From JBBQVS01 sp964250805 (GTDB lineage Bacteria > Chloroflexota > Ktedonobacteria > Ktedonobacterales > Ktedonobacteraceae): 64,000 nucleotides of DNA. The DNA is taken from the NCBI GenBank assembly GCA_964250805.1, contig CAXUHG010000012.1:1-64000 (forward strand). The letters run 5' to 3'. Shown piece after piece: positions 8,148 through 17,944 of the stretch (positions are counted from its first letter, which is position 1; every line of letters begins with the position of its first letter). The position numbers and the translations under genes were made by a program. Under the pieces are notes generated by a model that saw only the letters and a program-made list of their open reading frames with translations, was not told the DNA's origin and made no database searches.

Positions 8148-9917
8148 ATGCGATCAGGCAAGAAGAAACTTACCCTCGGTATTCTGCCAACATTCCTATG
8201 CCTGCTATCCATGCTCATCGTCGCATGCGGCGGCGGTGGCACTGGCAATGGCAATGGTGTGCAGAAGGCAGCAGACAACAAACAAGTATATGTTGATCCG
8301 GCACCAGTCGCAGGTCTGTCGGACATCAAGACGTGGGACCCGGCACTATCCAGCGACACTGCTTCTACGTTTGCTGTCGATTGCGTCTTTACTGGCCTCG
8401 TGCAGTTAGATGATAATTTGAACGTTGTAGGCGAACTAGCGCAAACGTGGAGCGTTGGTCCAGACGGTAAAACATACACATTCAAGCTGAAACCGAATCT
8501 GACGTTCAGCGATGGCACGCCTTTGACCTCGAAGGATGTCGCATACAGCATCGACCGCGCATTGCAACCCGCCACAAAATCAGGTACCGCTGGTGCCTAT
8601 CTAGCTCTGATCAAAGATTCAGATAAGTTACTTGCAGGGAAGATCAAGACCATCATCGGCGACAGTGTTACCACTCCCGATGATAACACCGTGATTATTG
8701 TCGCAAACACCAAAGCAGCCTACTTCCTGGACGCCTTGACGTATCAGGACTCCTATGTCATCGAAAAGAAACTCATTGACCAATATGGCAGCAAATTTGC
8801 CGATCACCTCTCTCCAACCAGCGGTGGTGGTTCCGGTCCGTGGGTGGTCAACAAATATGTACGAGGCCAGGAAATCGACTTCGTGCCCAATCCCCACTAC
8901 TACGGCAAAAAGCCTCAGCTAAAGGAATTGCGTGTTCCCTTCTACAAAGACCAGAATACTCTCTACAAAGCCTATCAGACAGGTGCTGTAGATATTACTG
9001 GTGTCCCATCAGCACAACTTGCAGCAGCAAAACAATTGACTAACGAGTTCAGCACTACGCCGCAATTGGCTGAATTCTACTACTCGATGAACTACCTTGT
9101 GAAACCATTTGACAACATCAAGGTACGACAGGCATTCGCGCTGGCTCTTAATAAAGACCAGATCGCGCACAACATTTACAAAGACACTGTTGTCGCCACC
9201 AATCACATCGTGCCTAAGGGCATGCCAGGTTACTTTGCTGGCCTGAAAGGTCCTGATGGTACAACGAGTACGGCTGGCAATGTCACCAAGGCAAAGCAGT
9301 TGTTCACGGAAGGATTACAGGAAGACGGCATGACGGCTTCCAGCCTTCCTACGATCACAGTTGTTGTTGCATCTTCTGGTAGTGCTGATGCACGTAGCGA
9401 ATTTGCCGCTGTTCAGCAGATGTGGCAGTCGGCTCTTGGTGTTACTATCAAAATACGTGACGAAGACTTCAACCAGTTGCTTACCGATACAACCAATATG
9501 ATTAACAATCCTAAAGGTCTCGCCTTCTACTGGTTAGGCTGGATCGCTGACTATCCTGACGCGCAAGACTGGACATCGTTACAGTTTGGCAATGGCGTTC
9601 CAAACAACTACATGAACTATGGACAGAATAAAAGCGCGGATGCATCTGTTCAACAGGCAACTCAGCAGCAGTTGACAGCCGCTGATGCCAACACTGAAAA
9701 TGCTAGCACACGCGCCACGCAATACAATACTGCTGAGCAGCAGTTGGTGAACGATGTTGTGTGGATTCCAATGTACCAGTCAACGGCGCAGCGCTTGCGT
9801 AAGCCGTGTGTTGTCGGTGTGGTAAACAACGCCGAAGGTCTGGTCAATCCAGAGTCCTGGTCCAACATCTACAAATCGACCGACCCGAACTGTTCCAATG
9901 CAACGGTTCAGCCGTAG
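8148..9917 (+). CDS. Peptide ABC transporter substrate-binding lipoprotein 2
   Basis: 589-residue family 5 solute-binding lipoprotein, closely related to the next gene: both start MRSGKK, share GILPTFLCLLSML in the signal peptide and end in NPESW..(I/V)YKSTD.NCSNATVQ. The lipobox LIVAC makes C27 the lipidated residue, followed by a Gly/Asn linker. The core segments FSDGTPLTSKDVAYSIDRAL, NHIVPKGMPGY and YPDAQDWTSLQF are family-typical. ATG 8148 has AAGGAG upstream. The gene has its own leader and is followed by a terminator, so it is probably transcribed apart from the permease genes. Peptide specificity unknown. Confidence 0.96.
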   Translation: MRSGKKKLTLGILPTFLCLLSMLIVACGGGGTGNGNGVQKAADNKQVYVDPAPVAGLSDIKTWDPALSSDTASTFAVDCVFTGLVQLDDNLNVVGELAQTWSVGPDGKTYTFKLKPNLTFSDGTPLTSKDVAYSIDRALQPATKSGTAGAYLALIKDSDKLLAGKIKTIIGDSVTTPDDNTVIIVANTKAAYFLDALTYQDSYVIEKKLIDQYGSKFADHLSPTSGGGSGPWVVNKYVRGQEIDFVPNPHYYGKKPQLKELRVPFYKDQNTLYKAYQTGAVDITGVPSAQLAAAKQLTNEFSTTPQLAEFYYSMNYLVKPFDNIKVRQAFALALNKDQIAHNIYKDTVVATNHIVPKGMPGYFAGLKGPDGTTSTAGNVTKAKQLFTEGLQEDGMTASSLPTITVVVASSGSADARSEFAAVQQMWQSALGVTIKIRDEDFNQLLTDTTNMINNPKGLAFYWLGWIADYPDAQDWTSLQFGNGVPNNYMNYGQNKSADASVQQATQQQLTAADANTENASTRATQYNTAEQQLVNDVVWIPMYQSTAQRLRKPCVVGVVNNAEGLVNPESWSNIYKSTDPNCSNATVQP

Positions 9918-9918
9918 A

Positions 9919-10001
9919 GAAACCTGATATTCAGAAAAGAGAGGGGATTGCCGTGGATAGTGTCCATCGCAATCCCCTTTTTTCTAAACTGTGAGGTTTC
10001 C
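9919..10001. terminator. Extended hairpin terminator after binding protein 2
   Basis: GGGGATTGC and GCAATCCCC (9943-9977) pair around an inner TGGA/TCCA stem and are followed by six T. Outer arms GAAACCT and AGGTTTC extend the symmetry to about 9919-10001. This is a standard intrinsic terminator embedded in a larger imperfect palindrome. Confidence 0.88.
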
Positions 10002-10132
10002 CAAATAGGAAACGTATTTTCTCCATACGTCAGCATTATCGAAGCCGTTGAACCTACGGAACGATGGCGATGAGAAGCAGTGAATCTGTAAAGCATTGTA
10101 TACGTTCTTTCCAGAACAAAGAGAGGTTCCTC

Positions 10133-11896
10133 ATGCGATCAGGCAAAAAGCTCAAAATCGGGATACTTCCCACGTTTTTGTGTCTGCTATCTATGCTTGT
10201 CGTTGCTTGTGGTGGAGGAAGTAGTTCCACAACAACAACTACAGCACAAAAGGCACCAGATAACAAACAAGTATTTGTCGATGCTACACCGGTAGCAGGT
10301 TTGTCGGATATCAAAACATTCGACCCTGCACTTGCTACCGACGCCGCCTCATTGAATGCTATTGATATGGTGTTCACAGGGCTTGTCCAGTTGGATGATA
10401 ATCTGAACCTCAAAGGCGAACTTGCACAAAGCTACCAACTTGGCTCAGATGGTGTTACCTGGACATTCAAACTGAAGCCCAACTTAACATTTAGTGATGG
10501 TACTCCATTAACATCAAAAGATGTCGCCTACAGTATCAATCGCGCTCTTGACCCTGCTACAAAATCCACTACCTCAGGTTCTTATCTCAACCTAATCAAA
10601 GACTCTGACAAGATGCTTGCTGGTAAGATTAAAACGGTCATAGGTGACAGCATCACTACTCCTGATGACAATACCGTCATCATCGTCTCCAGGAAGAAGG
10701 CAGCCTACTTCCTCGATGCCCTGACCTATCCGACCTCTTATGTCGTCGAGAAGAAACTCATCGACACCTACGGCAACAAATTCGCCGATCATCTCTCTAT
10801 AACTGGTCCTGGTGGTGCAGGTCCCTGGGTCGTCAAGCAGTACACCCGTGGTCAGCAGATCGTGTTTGTACCCAATCCACACTACTATGGCAACAAGCCA
10901 CAGTTGAAGGAAGTCATCTTCCCCTTTTACAAAGACCAAAGCACCCTCTACAAAGCGTATCAGACAGGTACGGTCGATAACACGCCTATTCCATCGGCAC
11001 AACTCGCGTCAGCCAAGCAGTTGACCAGTGAGTTCCACAACGTTCCACAGTTGTACATCAATTACTATTCAATGAACTACCTTGTGAAGCCATTCGACAA
11101 CATTAAAGTACGTCAGGCATTCGCGCTGGCTATAAACAAAGACCAGATCGCGCACAACATTTACAAAGACACCTTTGTCGCCACCAACCACATCGTGCCT
11201 AAAGGCATGCCAGGCTACGACGCCAATCTCAAAGGCCCTGATGGCACCACCAAAACTTCAGGCAACGCCGCATTAGCGAAGCAGTTGTTCACGCAAGGAC
11301 TACAGGAAGACGGCTTGACGGCTTCTAGCCTTCCTCCAATCACAGTATATGCGGCCTCAGTTGGCAATCCCGACGCACGCAGCGAGTTCGCCGCCGAACA
11401 GCAGATGTGGCAGACAGCCCTCGGCATAACTGTCAAATTCCGCGACGAAGACTTCAACCAGTTGCTCAGCGACATTACCAACGCCACCAACAACCCTAAA
11501 GGTATTGCCATATGGGGCATTGCGTGGATCGCGGACTACCCTGATGCACAGGACTGGACGACGCTTCAATTCGACAATGGCTCTCCAAATAACAACATGA
11601 ACTATGGACAAAACAATAGTGCGAACGCCTCCACTCAGAAGTCCATACAGCAGCAGTTGGAAGCAGCCGATGCCAATACGGATGCCACCTCACGCCTTCA
11701 ACAGTACAACACTGCCGAACAGCAACTCATCAATGATGTTGCATGGTTGCCTATCGATCAGGTAGCTATCCAGGTTCTACGCAAGCCATGTATTGTTGGT
11801 TATAAAGATAATGCTCAAGGTCTGGTCAACCCAGAGTCCTGGGCCAACGTCTATAAATCAACTGACACAAACTGCTCCAACGCAACCGTCCAATAG
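10133..11896 (+). CDS. Peptide ABC transporter substrate-binding lipoprotein 3
   Basis: 587-residue family 5 solute-binding lipoprotein, the closest paralogue of the gene before it. The lipobox LVVAC gives lipidated C26, then a Ser/Thr-rich linker. Core blocks FSDGTPLTSKDVAYSINRAL, NHIVPKGMPGY, DEDFNQLL and YPDAQDWTTLQF are shared. The frame is open from 10064, but the sibling gene and signal-peptide geometry put the start at ATG 10133, with AGAGAGG upstream. It is the copy nearest the DppBCDF-like operon and, with the other two, gives the one transporter a choice of three binding proteins. Confidence 0.96.
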   Translation: MRSGKKLKIGILPTFLCLLSMLVVACGGGSSSTTTTTAQKAPDNKQVFVDATPVAGLSDIKTFDPALATDAASLNAIDMVFTGLVQLDDNLNLKGELAQSYQLGSDGVTWTFKLKPNLTFSDGTPLTSKDVAYSINRALDPATKSTTSGSYLNLIKDSDKMLAGKIKTVIGDSITTPDDNTVIIVSRKKAAYFLDALTYPTSYVVEKKLIDTYGNKFADHLSITGPGGAGPWVVKQYTRGQQIVFVPNPHYYGNKPQLKEVIFPFYKDQSTLYKAYQTGTVDNTPIPSAQLASAKQLTSEFHNVPQLYINYYSMNYLVKPFDNIKVRQAFALAINKDQIAHNIYKDTFVATNHIVPKGMPGYDANLKGPDGTTKTSGNAALAKQLFTQGLQEDGLTASSLPPITVYAASVGNPDARSEFAAEQQMWQTALGITVKFRDEDFNQLLSDITNATNNPKGIAIWGIAWIADYPDAQDWTTLQFDNGSPNNNMNYGQNNSANASTQKSIQQQLEAADANTDATSRLQQYNTAEQQLINDVAWLPIDQVAIQVLRKPCIVGYKDNAQGLVNPESWANVYKSTDTNCSNATVQ

Positions 11897-11906
11897 ATAA
11901 CGAATT

Positions 11907-11938
11907 GTGACAACAAGAACAATTGTTCTTGTTGTCAC
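11907..11938. terminator. Perfect 32-base palindrome
   Basis: GTGACAACAAGAACAA and its exact complement TTGTTCTTGTTGTCAC abut with no spacer, ten bases after the stop of binding protein 3. Probable terminator. Confidence 0.9.
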
Positions 11939-11940
11939 AG

Positions 11941-11976
11941 TTTGATGAGCATGGTATGAATGCCATGTTCATCAAA
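11941..11976. terminator. Second hairpin after binding protein 3
   Basis: TTTGATGAGCATGG pairs with CCATGTTCATCAAA (one G-U pair) around an 8-base loop, directly after the preceding palindrome. The pair makes a double terminator between the binding protein and the permease operon. Confidence 0.85.
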
Positions 11977-12012
11977 ACGTATAACATAAGCCCCTTAATT
12001 TTGAGTATTTAC

Positions 12013-12041
12013 TTGACATTGTAGGAAGTCTCACATAGAAT
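12013..12041 (+). promoter_or_regulatory. Sigma-70-type promoter of permease operon
   Basis: TTGACA (12013-12018), a 17-base spacer, then TAGAAT (12036-12041). This is close to consensus and lies between the double terminator and the first permease gene. It predicts a 5' leader of about 190 bases in which I see no further structure. Confidence 0.75.
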
Positions 12042-12236
12042 ACATGAAAGTCAATCTCCGTAGTATCTTTCTCTAGGGAAATCCTAGCTTTTCGCTCTAC
12101 TGGTGCCAATTTTAGAGTAAAGCTGCAAGACCCAGCAAGATACTTTAGCGGCAGGACGACTATCTATCGCTCGACAAATGTACTGCTTAATTTAAAATGT
12201 ACCATTTGGCCTCAAACACAGCGTGGAGGTAATCGC

Positions 12237-13196
12237 ATGGTTGGATTCTTTATTAAGAGGTTTATCGGCCTCATATTTGTACTCCTCGGAGTCACATTTA
12301 TTACGTTCCTTATGGGCTACTTCGCCCCTGGTGATCCCATCAGAAACCTCTTGGGCAATCACTTTGAAATTCACACGTATCTTCGCCTCAAACACGAGTA
12401 TGGCCTGGACCTACCCTGGTATCAGCAATACTTCAACTACATTACACAACTGCTTCGATTTAACTTCGGCGATTCGTACTATTATCAGGAAACATCTGTA
12501 ACCAGCATTCTCGCACCAGGTCTACCAATCTCTGCCGAGTTAGGCTTGTGGGGTCTAATTCTCACCTTTGTGATTGGTGTTCCTGTCGGTATCCTTGCCG
12601 CCCTTCGCGCCAATACATGGATCGATACAGGAAGTATGACCATCTCGCTGATTCTTTTCTCGCTGCCCGCCTTCATTCTTGCCGTCTTCGTACAGGTGAT
12701 TATTGTCTCATTAGACCACGGCACTCACAGTCATTGGCCTGTTGCTGGCTGGGGCAATGCATGGCAATATTCACTTACAGACTTGAGTTATAAGCTTGCG
12801 CCAATCCTAGTATTTGCGGCTGGTGGCTTTGCCTACATCGCACGTCTGACGCGTACTACCATGCTTGACGTGTTGCGCCAGGACTATGTTCGTACCGCCA
12901 GGGCGAAAGGGTTGAAGGAACGAGTCGTGAACTATCGCCACGCCTTCCGCAATGCAATGATTCCATTGGTGACAGTGTTCGGCACCTCTCTTGCAACACT
13001 CGTCGCTGGTGTGTTTTTCATCGAGCAGATCTTCAACATTCCAGGTATTGGATCGATTGCACTCAGTGCTGTTACCGACCGTGACTACACGGTCATTCAA
13101 GCAACGGGTATCATCTTCGCCATCGCCGTTGTTGTGGGCAACCTCGTCGCCGACCTTCTCTACTCTGCTGTTGATCCACGCATTAAAGTTGAATAA
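12237..13196 (+). CDS. Peptide ABC transporter permease, DppB/OppB type
   Basis: 319-residue inner-membrane permease with six predicted membrane segments; the N-terminal one (IGLIFVLLGVTFITFLMGYF) is typical of DppB/OppB. The cytoplasmic coupling loop reads RTARAKGLKERVVNYRHAFRNAMIP, the EAA-type motif that contacts the ATPase. It pairs with the DppC-type permease 14 bases downstream to form the translocation pore. ATG 12237 has GGAGG eight bases upstream. First gene of a four-gene operon with the strong promoter at 12013. Confidence 0.96.
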   Translation: MVGFFIKRFIGLIFVLLGVTFITFLMGYFAPGDPIRNLLGNHFEIHTYLRLKHEYGLDLPWYQQYFNYITQLLRFNFGDSYYYQETSVTSILAPGLPISAELGLWGLILTFVIGVPVGILAALRANTWIDTGSMTISLILFSLPAFILAVFVQVIIVSLDHGTHSHWPVAGWGNAWQYSLTDLSYKLAPILVFAAGGFAYIARLTRTTMLDVLRQDYVRTARAKGLKERVVNYRHAFRNAMIPLVTVFGTSLATLVAGVFFIEQIFNIPGIGSIALSAVTDRDYTVIQATGIIFAIAVVVGNLVADLLYSAVDPRIKVE

Positions 13197-13210
13197 GGAG
13201 CAAGCACAAC

Positions 13211-14362
13211 ATGGATACAAAAGACAAAAACACTGACTCTGCTTCTAGCTTTATGTCACCCGACCCAGGCGTAGGACCACGTGGAGCAGAGCTAATGAGC
13301 GTTCCCGGTGCCTTGGATGCACAGACTGAGGCACAGGATGGAGTGGAACTTGACAACAGACTTCCACTTCCCGCCGATGTCCGAACGGTTGCGCCAATCG
13401 AAAAAACGTCTACGCCGTTACAAGACTCGTTAAGAAGATTACGACGTGACAAAAGAGCAATGGTCTCGCTTGGCATCATTGTCCTGTTCATTCTCATTCC
13501 TCTTCTCGGTCCCGTCATTTATACACATATAGGGGGCCAGGTGATAAGTGGAGTCACAGGACAACGTGTAGGACCGGATCAATATCATAATCCCTTCATC
13601 GGGTTCCTGGATCATCAGGATGAATTACCATCAGCACGCAATTGGCTTGGTACAGACGCTAATGGGCGCGATATTCTCGCTCGTTTAATGCAGGGTATGC
13701 TTATCTCGCTTTTCGTAGCACTGGCTGTTGAGGTTGTAGACGTGACGGTGGGCACCTTTGTTGGTGTCTGTGCTGGCTTCTTTGGTGGCTGGATCGATCA
13801 GTTGCTCGCACGCTTTACCGACATTATGTTTGCCTTTCCAGGTTTACTCTTCGTCATCCTGATTTCCGGTATCTTCGGCCCTAGTCTTGATGACCCATTA
13901 AGCAAAATTCCCATCATCGGCGGAAATGGCAATGCACGCTTGCTAATTGTTTCTATCGCACTTGCCTTTGTGAGCTGGCCGCTCATGGCTCGCTTTGTAC
14001 GTGGACAGACGCTGCAATTGAAAGAACAACAGTTTGTCGAGGCGGCTCGCACCTCAGGGACCAACAACACGCGTATCATTACGCGTCACATTGTTCCCAA
14101 TCTCTTCAACATTGTGGTCGTTGCCGCGACGCTCAATATTACAAACACAGTTATCGGCGAAGCCGGTTTGAGCTTCCTCGGTCTTGGTGTATCAACGCCT
14201 GGCGCAAGCATCGGCCTCATGGTTAGCGATGCGACGAACGTTATAGATGTTCATCCTTGGGAGATTCTGGTACCATCTGTAACATTGACCATCATCGTAC
14301 TCGCGTTCTCGTTCCTCGGCGATGGCCTACGTGACGCCTTTGACCCACGCGCAAAAGACTAG
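13211..14362 (+). CDS. Peptide ABC transporter permease, DppC/OppC type
   Basis: 383-residue permease, longer than usual because of a hydrophilic N-terminal tail of about 75 residues (Asp/Ser/Pro-rich) before the first membrane helix near residues 90-110. The family signature NWLGTDANGRDILARL and the EAA loop EAARTSGTNNTRIITRHIVPN are present, with six predicted membrane segments. ATG 13211 has AAGGAG upstream. It should dimerise with the DppB-type subunit and be energised by the two ATPases that follow. Confidence 0.96.
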   Translation: MDTKDKNTDSASSFMSPDPGVGPRGAELMSVPGALDAQTEAQDGVELDNRLPLPADVRTVAPIEKTSTPLQDSLRRLRRDKRAMVSLGIIVLFILIPLLGPVIYTHIGGQVISGVTGQRVGPDQYHNPFIGFLDHQDELPSARNWLGTDANGRDILARLMQGMLISLFVALAVEVVDVTVGTFVGVCAGFFGGWIDQLLARFTDIMFAFPGLLFVILISGIFGPSLDDPLSKIPIIGGNGNARLLIVSIALAFVSWPLMARFVRGQTLQLKEQQFVEAARTSGTNNTRIITRHIVPNLFNIVVVAATLNITNTVIGEAGLSFLGLGVSTPGASIGLMVSDATNVIDVHPWEILVPSVTLTIIVLAFSFLGDGLRDAFDPRAKD

Positions 14363-14382
14363 TAAGCGGAGAAAAGAATAAT

Positions 14383-15360
<978 letters not shown>

Positions 15361-15370
15361 GGGGAAGAAT

Positions 15371-16378
15371 ATGGTACAGCAAGTAGAAAAACCAGGAGAT
15401 GTAGCGAGTTCAACGCTCATTGATGTCAAGGGACTCAAAGTTCACTTTCCCATCAAAGGTGGTATTCTTGGGCGCACCGTTGCACATGTCAAAGCCGTTG
15501 ATGGCGTCGATCTCTTTGTGCGTCGAGGTGAGACGCTTGGCTTAGTGGGCGAAAGCGGTTGTGGCAAATCCACTACAGGCCGCGCCATCTTGCAATTGAT
15601 TAAACCAACCGAGGGTAAAGTCGTATTCGACGGACAAGAACTGACAACGATGTCGCCGGACAAAATTCGTCATCAGCGTGCGAAAATGCAGATGGTATTC
15701 CAGGACCCTTTCAGCTCACTCGACCCGCGCTACACAGTGGGACAGGTGGTTTCCGAGCCATTAGAGAACTTCAATCGCGGTAACGAAAAAGCGATTAGAG
15801 AGCAGGTAGCCGATGTCCTGCAAACAGTTGGCATCAATCCTAAATTTGTCAACCGCTTTCCACACGAATTCAGCGGTGGTCAGCGTCAACGTATCGGTAT
15901 CGCGCGGGCCCTGGCCCTGCGTCCATCGCTAGTAATCGCCGATGAACCTGTTTCGGCACTTGACGTGTCAATTCAAGCACAAGTACTCAATCTGCTCCAG
16001 GATTTGCAGGGTAAGTTCGGTCTCACCTACCTGTTTGTCGCGCACAATCTCTCGGTCGTGAAGCACATCAGCAATCGTATCGCGGTGATGTATCTAGGAC
16101 GTGTAGCGGAACTTTCCGATAGCGAGGAGTTGTATCAAACACCCCTGCATCCATATACACAAGCTCTGCTTTCGGCGATTCCCGTGCCTGACCCTAGAAT
16201 TGAGGCCAAACGCAAACGCATCATTCTCGAAGGTGACGTGCCGAGTCCCGTCAATCCCCCAAGTGGCTGTAACTTCCATCCGCGCTGCTGGAAGGCGCAA
16301 GCGATTTGTCGAGAAGTCGTCCCGCCACTAGAGGAAAAACAACCAAATCACTACGCGGCGTGCCACTTCCCAGGCTAA
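15371..16378 (+). CDS. Peptide ABC transporter ATPase, DppF/OppF type
   Basis: 335-residue second ATPase of the importer: Walker A GESGCGKS, FSGGQRQRIGIARALALRP signature, Walker B LVIADEPVSALD and switch His in FVAHNLSVV; C-terminal motif HPRCWKAQ. The frame is open from 15323, overlapping the previous gene, but ATG 15371 with GGGGAAG just upstream gives the standard N-terminus (MVQQVEK) and a 10-base gap. Last gene of the operon; a gapped palindrome begins five bases after its stop. Confidence 0.97.
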   Translation: MVQQVEKPGDVASSTLIDVKGLKVHFPIKGGILGRTVAHVKAVDGVDLFVRRGETLGLVGESGCGKSTTGRAILQLIKPTEGKVVFDGQELTTMSPDKIRHQRAKMQMVFQDPFSSLDPRYTVGQVVSEPLENFNRGNEKAIREQVADVLQTVGINPKFVNRFPHEFSGGQRQRIGIARALALRPSLVIADEPVSALDVSIQAQVLNLLQDLQGKFGLTYLFVAHNLSVVKHISNRIAVMYLGRVAELSDSEELYQTPLHPYTQALLSAIPVPDPRIEAKRKRIILEGDVPSPVNPPSGCNFHPRCWKAQAICREVVPPLEEKQPNHYAACHFPG

Positions 16379-16383
16379 TTCTC

Positions 16384-16510
16384 AATGCACAAAATCGCGC
16401 TGGCCGGCAAAGAATNNNNNNNNNNCCAACTTCCCTGTATAATTCTAAATCAAAAAATTCGCGGGGGCCTCAAAATATTCTTTGCCCCCCCCGCGCGATT
16501 TTGTGCATTT
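16384..16510. repeat. Gapped palindrome at end of transporter operon
   Basis: AATGCACAAAATCGCGC at 16384 is matched by GCGCGATTTTGTGCATT ending about 16510. Between them are an AT-rich tract, C-rich runs and ten N. It is a large hairpin whose centre was not resolved. It lies between the DppF stop and the convergent receiver gene. Confidence 0.8.
16416..16425. other. Assembly gap (10 N)
   Basis: Ten N inside the palindrome at 16384-16510. The flanking G and C runs may be unreliable. Confidence 1.
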
Positions 16511-16515
16511 CTTTC

Positions 16516-16935
16516 CTAGCTTGTACGTGGCTCCAGATGTTTGATGCGAGCCAATAATTTGATGCGAGCGATAAGATGGCGATTATCAAATGGCTTGACA
16601 ACGTAATCATCGGCACCAGCCTCAAATCCACGCACCTTATCTCGTAGCGTCATAAGAGACGTGAGCAGCATGATTGGAAGCTTCTGCATCGACTCACCAC
16701 CACTGCGAATAAAGCGACAGAGGTCCAACCCACTCTCTGAATCGAGCAGAACCTCAGTAATGAGTATATCGGGAAGTACAGAAGCATTCAGAACTTGCTT
16801 CGCCTCAGCAAACGACATGACACAGGTTACAGCGAAGGTATCGCAAAGTGTCAGTTGAATTTTATTACAAGCTTGTACGTCAACGTCTACGAACAGAATA
16901 TGCAACCTATGCACAATTTTAAGCTCACCTATCAT
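16516..16935 (-). CDS. Receiver-domain protein with Asp-to-Glu at the phosphorylation site
   Basis: A stand-alone CheY-like receiver of about 139 residues. The fold is clear (LHILFVDVDV, then PDILITEVLLDSESGLDL, LLTSL, DDYVVKPF), but the phosphoacceptor Asp is Glu (E61) and the acidic pair reads D17-V-D19 instead of DD. T92 and K114 are kept. A Glu here often mimics the phosphorylated state, so this may be a constitutively active or phosphorylation-independent receiver. The start is uncertain: ATG 16935 gives a normal receiver N-terminus, while a TTG at 16998 is in frame but has no ribosome site. It precedes no output domain; the upstream neighbour is another receiver. Confidence 0.85.
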   Translation of the reverse strand: MIGELKIVHRLHILFVDVDVQACNKIQLTLCDTFAVTCVMSFAEAKQVLNASVLPDILITEVLLDSESGLDLCRFIRSGGESMQKLPIMLLTSLMTLRDKVRGFEAGADDYVVKPFDNRHLIARIKLLARIKHLEPRTS

Positions 16936-17022
16936 CCATGTATGATGCAAGAGAGACTCCGGCGACCGCAACAAGAATAGCGAGTAGCGCGGACGCAATA
17001 GAGGAGTTAGGATACACCTTGT

Positions 17023-17469
17023 CTAATCGCGCTCGGCCTGCGTCTGTACAAAAAGTTCGGCACGACGTTGGCGATCAGCGGGTGTGAGACGAAGCACCTT
17101 TTCGATAGTTGCATTTAAGGCACTTGGCTTAAATGGTTTCGTCAGGTATTCATCGGCACCAGAGAGCATACCAGTCATTTGATCTTCGTCGCGTGACATT
17201 GCACTGAGAATGATTAACGGTGTATCGGCGGTTCGTGCATCACCTCGTAGACAGCGCACCAACTGGTAGCCATCCATACGCGGCATCTTCACATCGACAA
17301 TCACACAGTCAGGATGGTCGGCATAGATGCGCTCCAAACCTTGCACTCCATCATACGCAACGATTACATTATATTCGCCCTGAAGATTCACGGCGTACTT
17401 AATAAGTTCTACGATGGTCGGGTTGTCGTCAATTACCAATACTGTTTTCATCGCATTCCCGCTATTCAT
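17023..17469 (-). CDS. Single-domain response regulator
   Basis: 148-residue CheY-like receiver with an intact site: D14 and D15, phosphoacceptor D59 in VIVDVKMPRMDG, S89 and K111 in YLTKPF. A short charged helix (DRQRRAELFVQTQAERD) follows the receiver. No DNA-binding or enzymatic output domain. The start is set at ATG 17469, with GAGAGG eight bases upstream; ATG 17451 is an alternative and the open frame reaches 17568. It lies 87 bases upstream of the degenerate receiver on the same strand. No histidine kinase is adjacent. Confidence 0.92.
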   Translation of the reverse strand: MNSGNAMKTVLVIDDNPTIVELIKYAVNLQGEYNVIVAYDGVQGLERIYADHPDCVIVDVKMPRMDGYQLVRCLRGDARTADTPLIILSAMSRDEDQMTGMLSGADEYLTKPFKPSALNATIEKVLRLTPADRQRRAELFVQTQAERD

Positions 17470-17673
17470 AGGTCGCCTCTCACCAAGCCCTGCACACATA
17501 CGGGTTACAGATTTCAGAAAAGGCATTATACCCAATTGCATTGTAACACAGTTGTGTGTTGCTGCCAACTAATTTTTCCGTTATAGCCATTTGTGGGATA
17601 AGGGAAGTATCGAAACTCCCCTCTCTTATTTTTATCGGAACAATACAGAGTTTCCTGTACCCTTTGAAAATAT

Positions 17674-17797
17674 TTCATCCAATTTTCTACGAAGACTAGG
17701 GGGGGGGGGGGGCGGCGGGGGTTATTAAAAAAATATTGTGGTTTATNNNNNNNNNNAGCACGCGTGGGGTGGGCCCCCGCGTCTTCTTATAAAATTG
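17674..17797. repeat. Gapped palindrome with poly-G tract
   Basis: CAATTTTCTACGAAGAC near 17674 is mirrored by GTCTTCTTATAAAATTG ending about 17797, with three mismatches. Between them are a run of about twelve G, more G-rich sequence and ten N. It is an unresolved hairpin; the G run is suspect. Confidence 0.6.
17747..17756. other. Assembly gap (10 N)
   Basis: Ten N within the hairpin at 17674-17797. Confidence 1.
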
Positions 17798-17863
17798 GCG
17801 ATATGCTCAGGTTTCAGGCAAGGTGCGGTCGCACCTTGCCTGAAACCTGAGCATATCGCCAAT
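17794..17863. repeat. 70-base palindrome upstream of thiF-like gene
   Basis: Perfect 34-base arms (17794-17827 and 17830-17863) around a 2-base centre GT. It directly abuts the gapped hairpin before it and ends 82 bases before the adenylyltransferase start, so the 376-base gap holds two tandem hairpins and no gene. Confidence 0.92.
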
Positions 17864-17944
17864 GACGAATAAAGTGTGAAATTTTTCACCATCACAATAT
17901 GTTAGAATATAGGGATGCTGTATTTACGGGCTGGGAGAATCACT

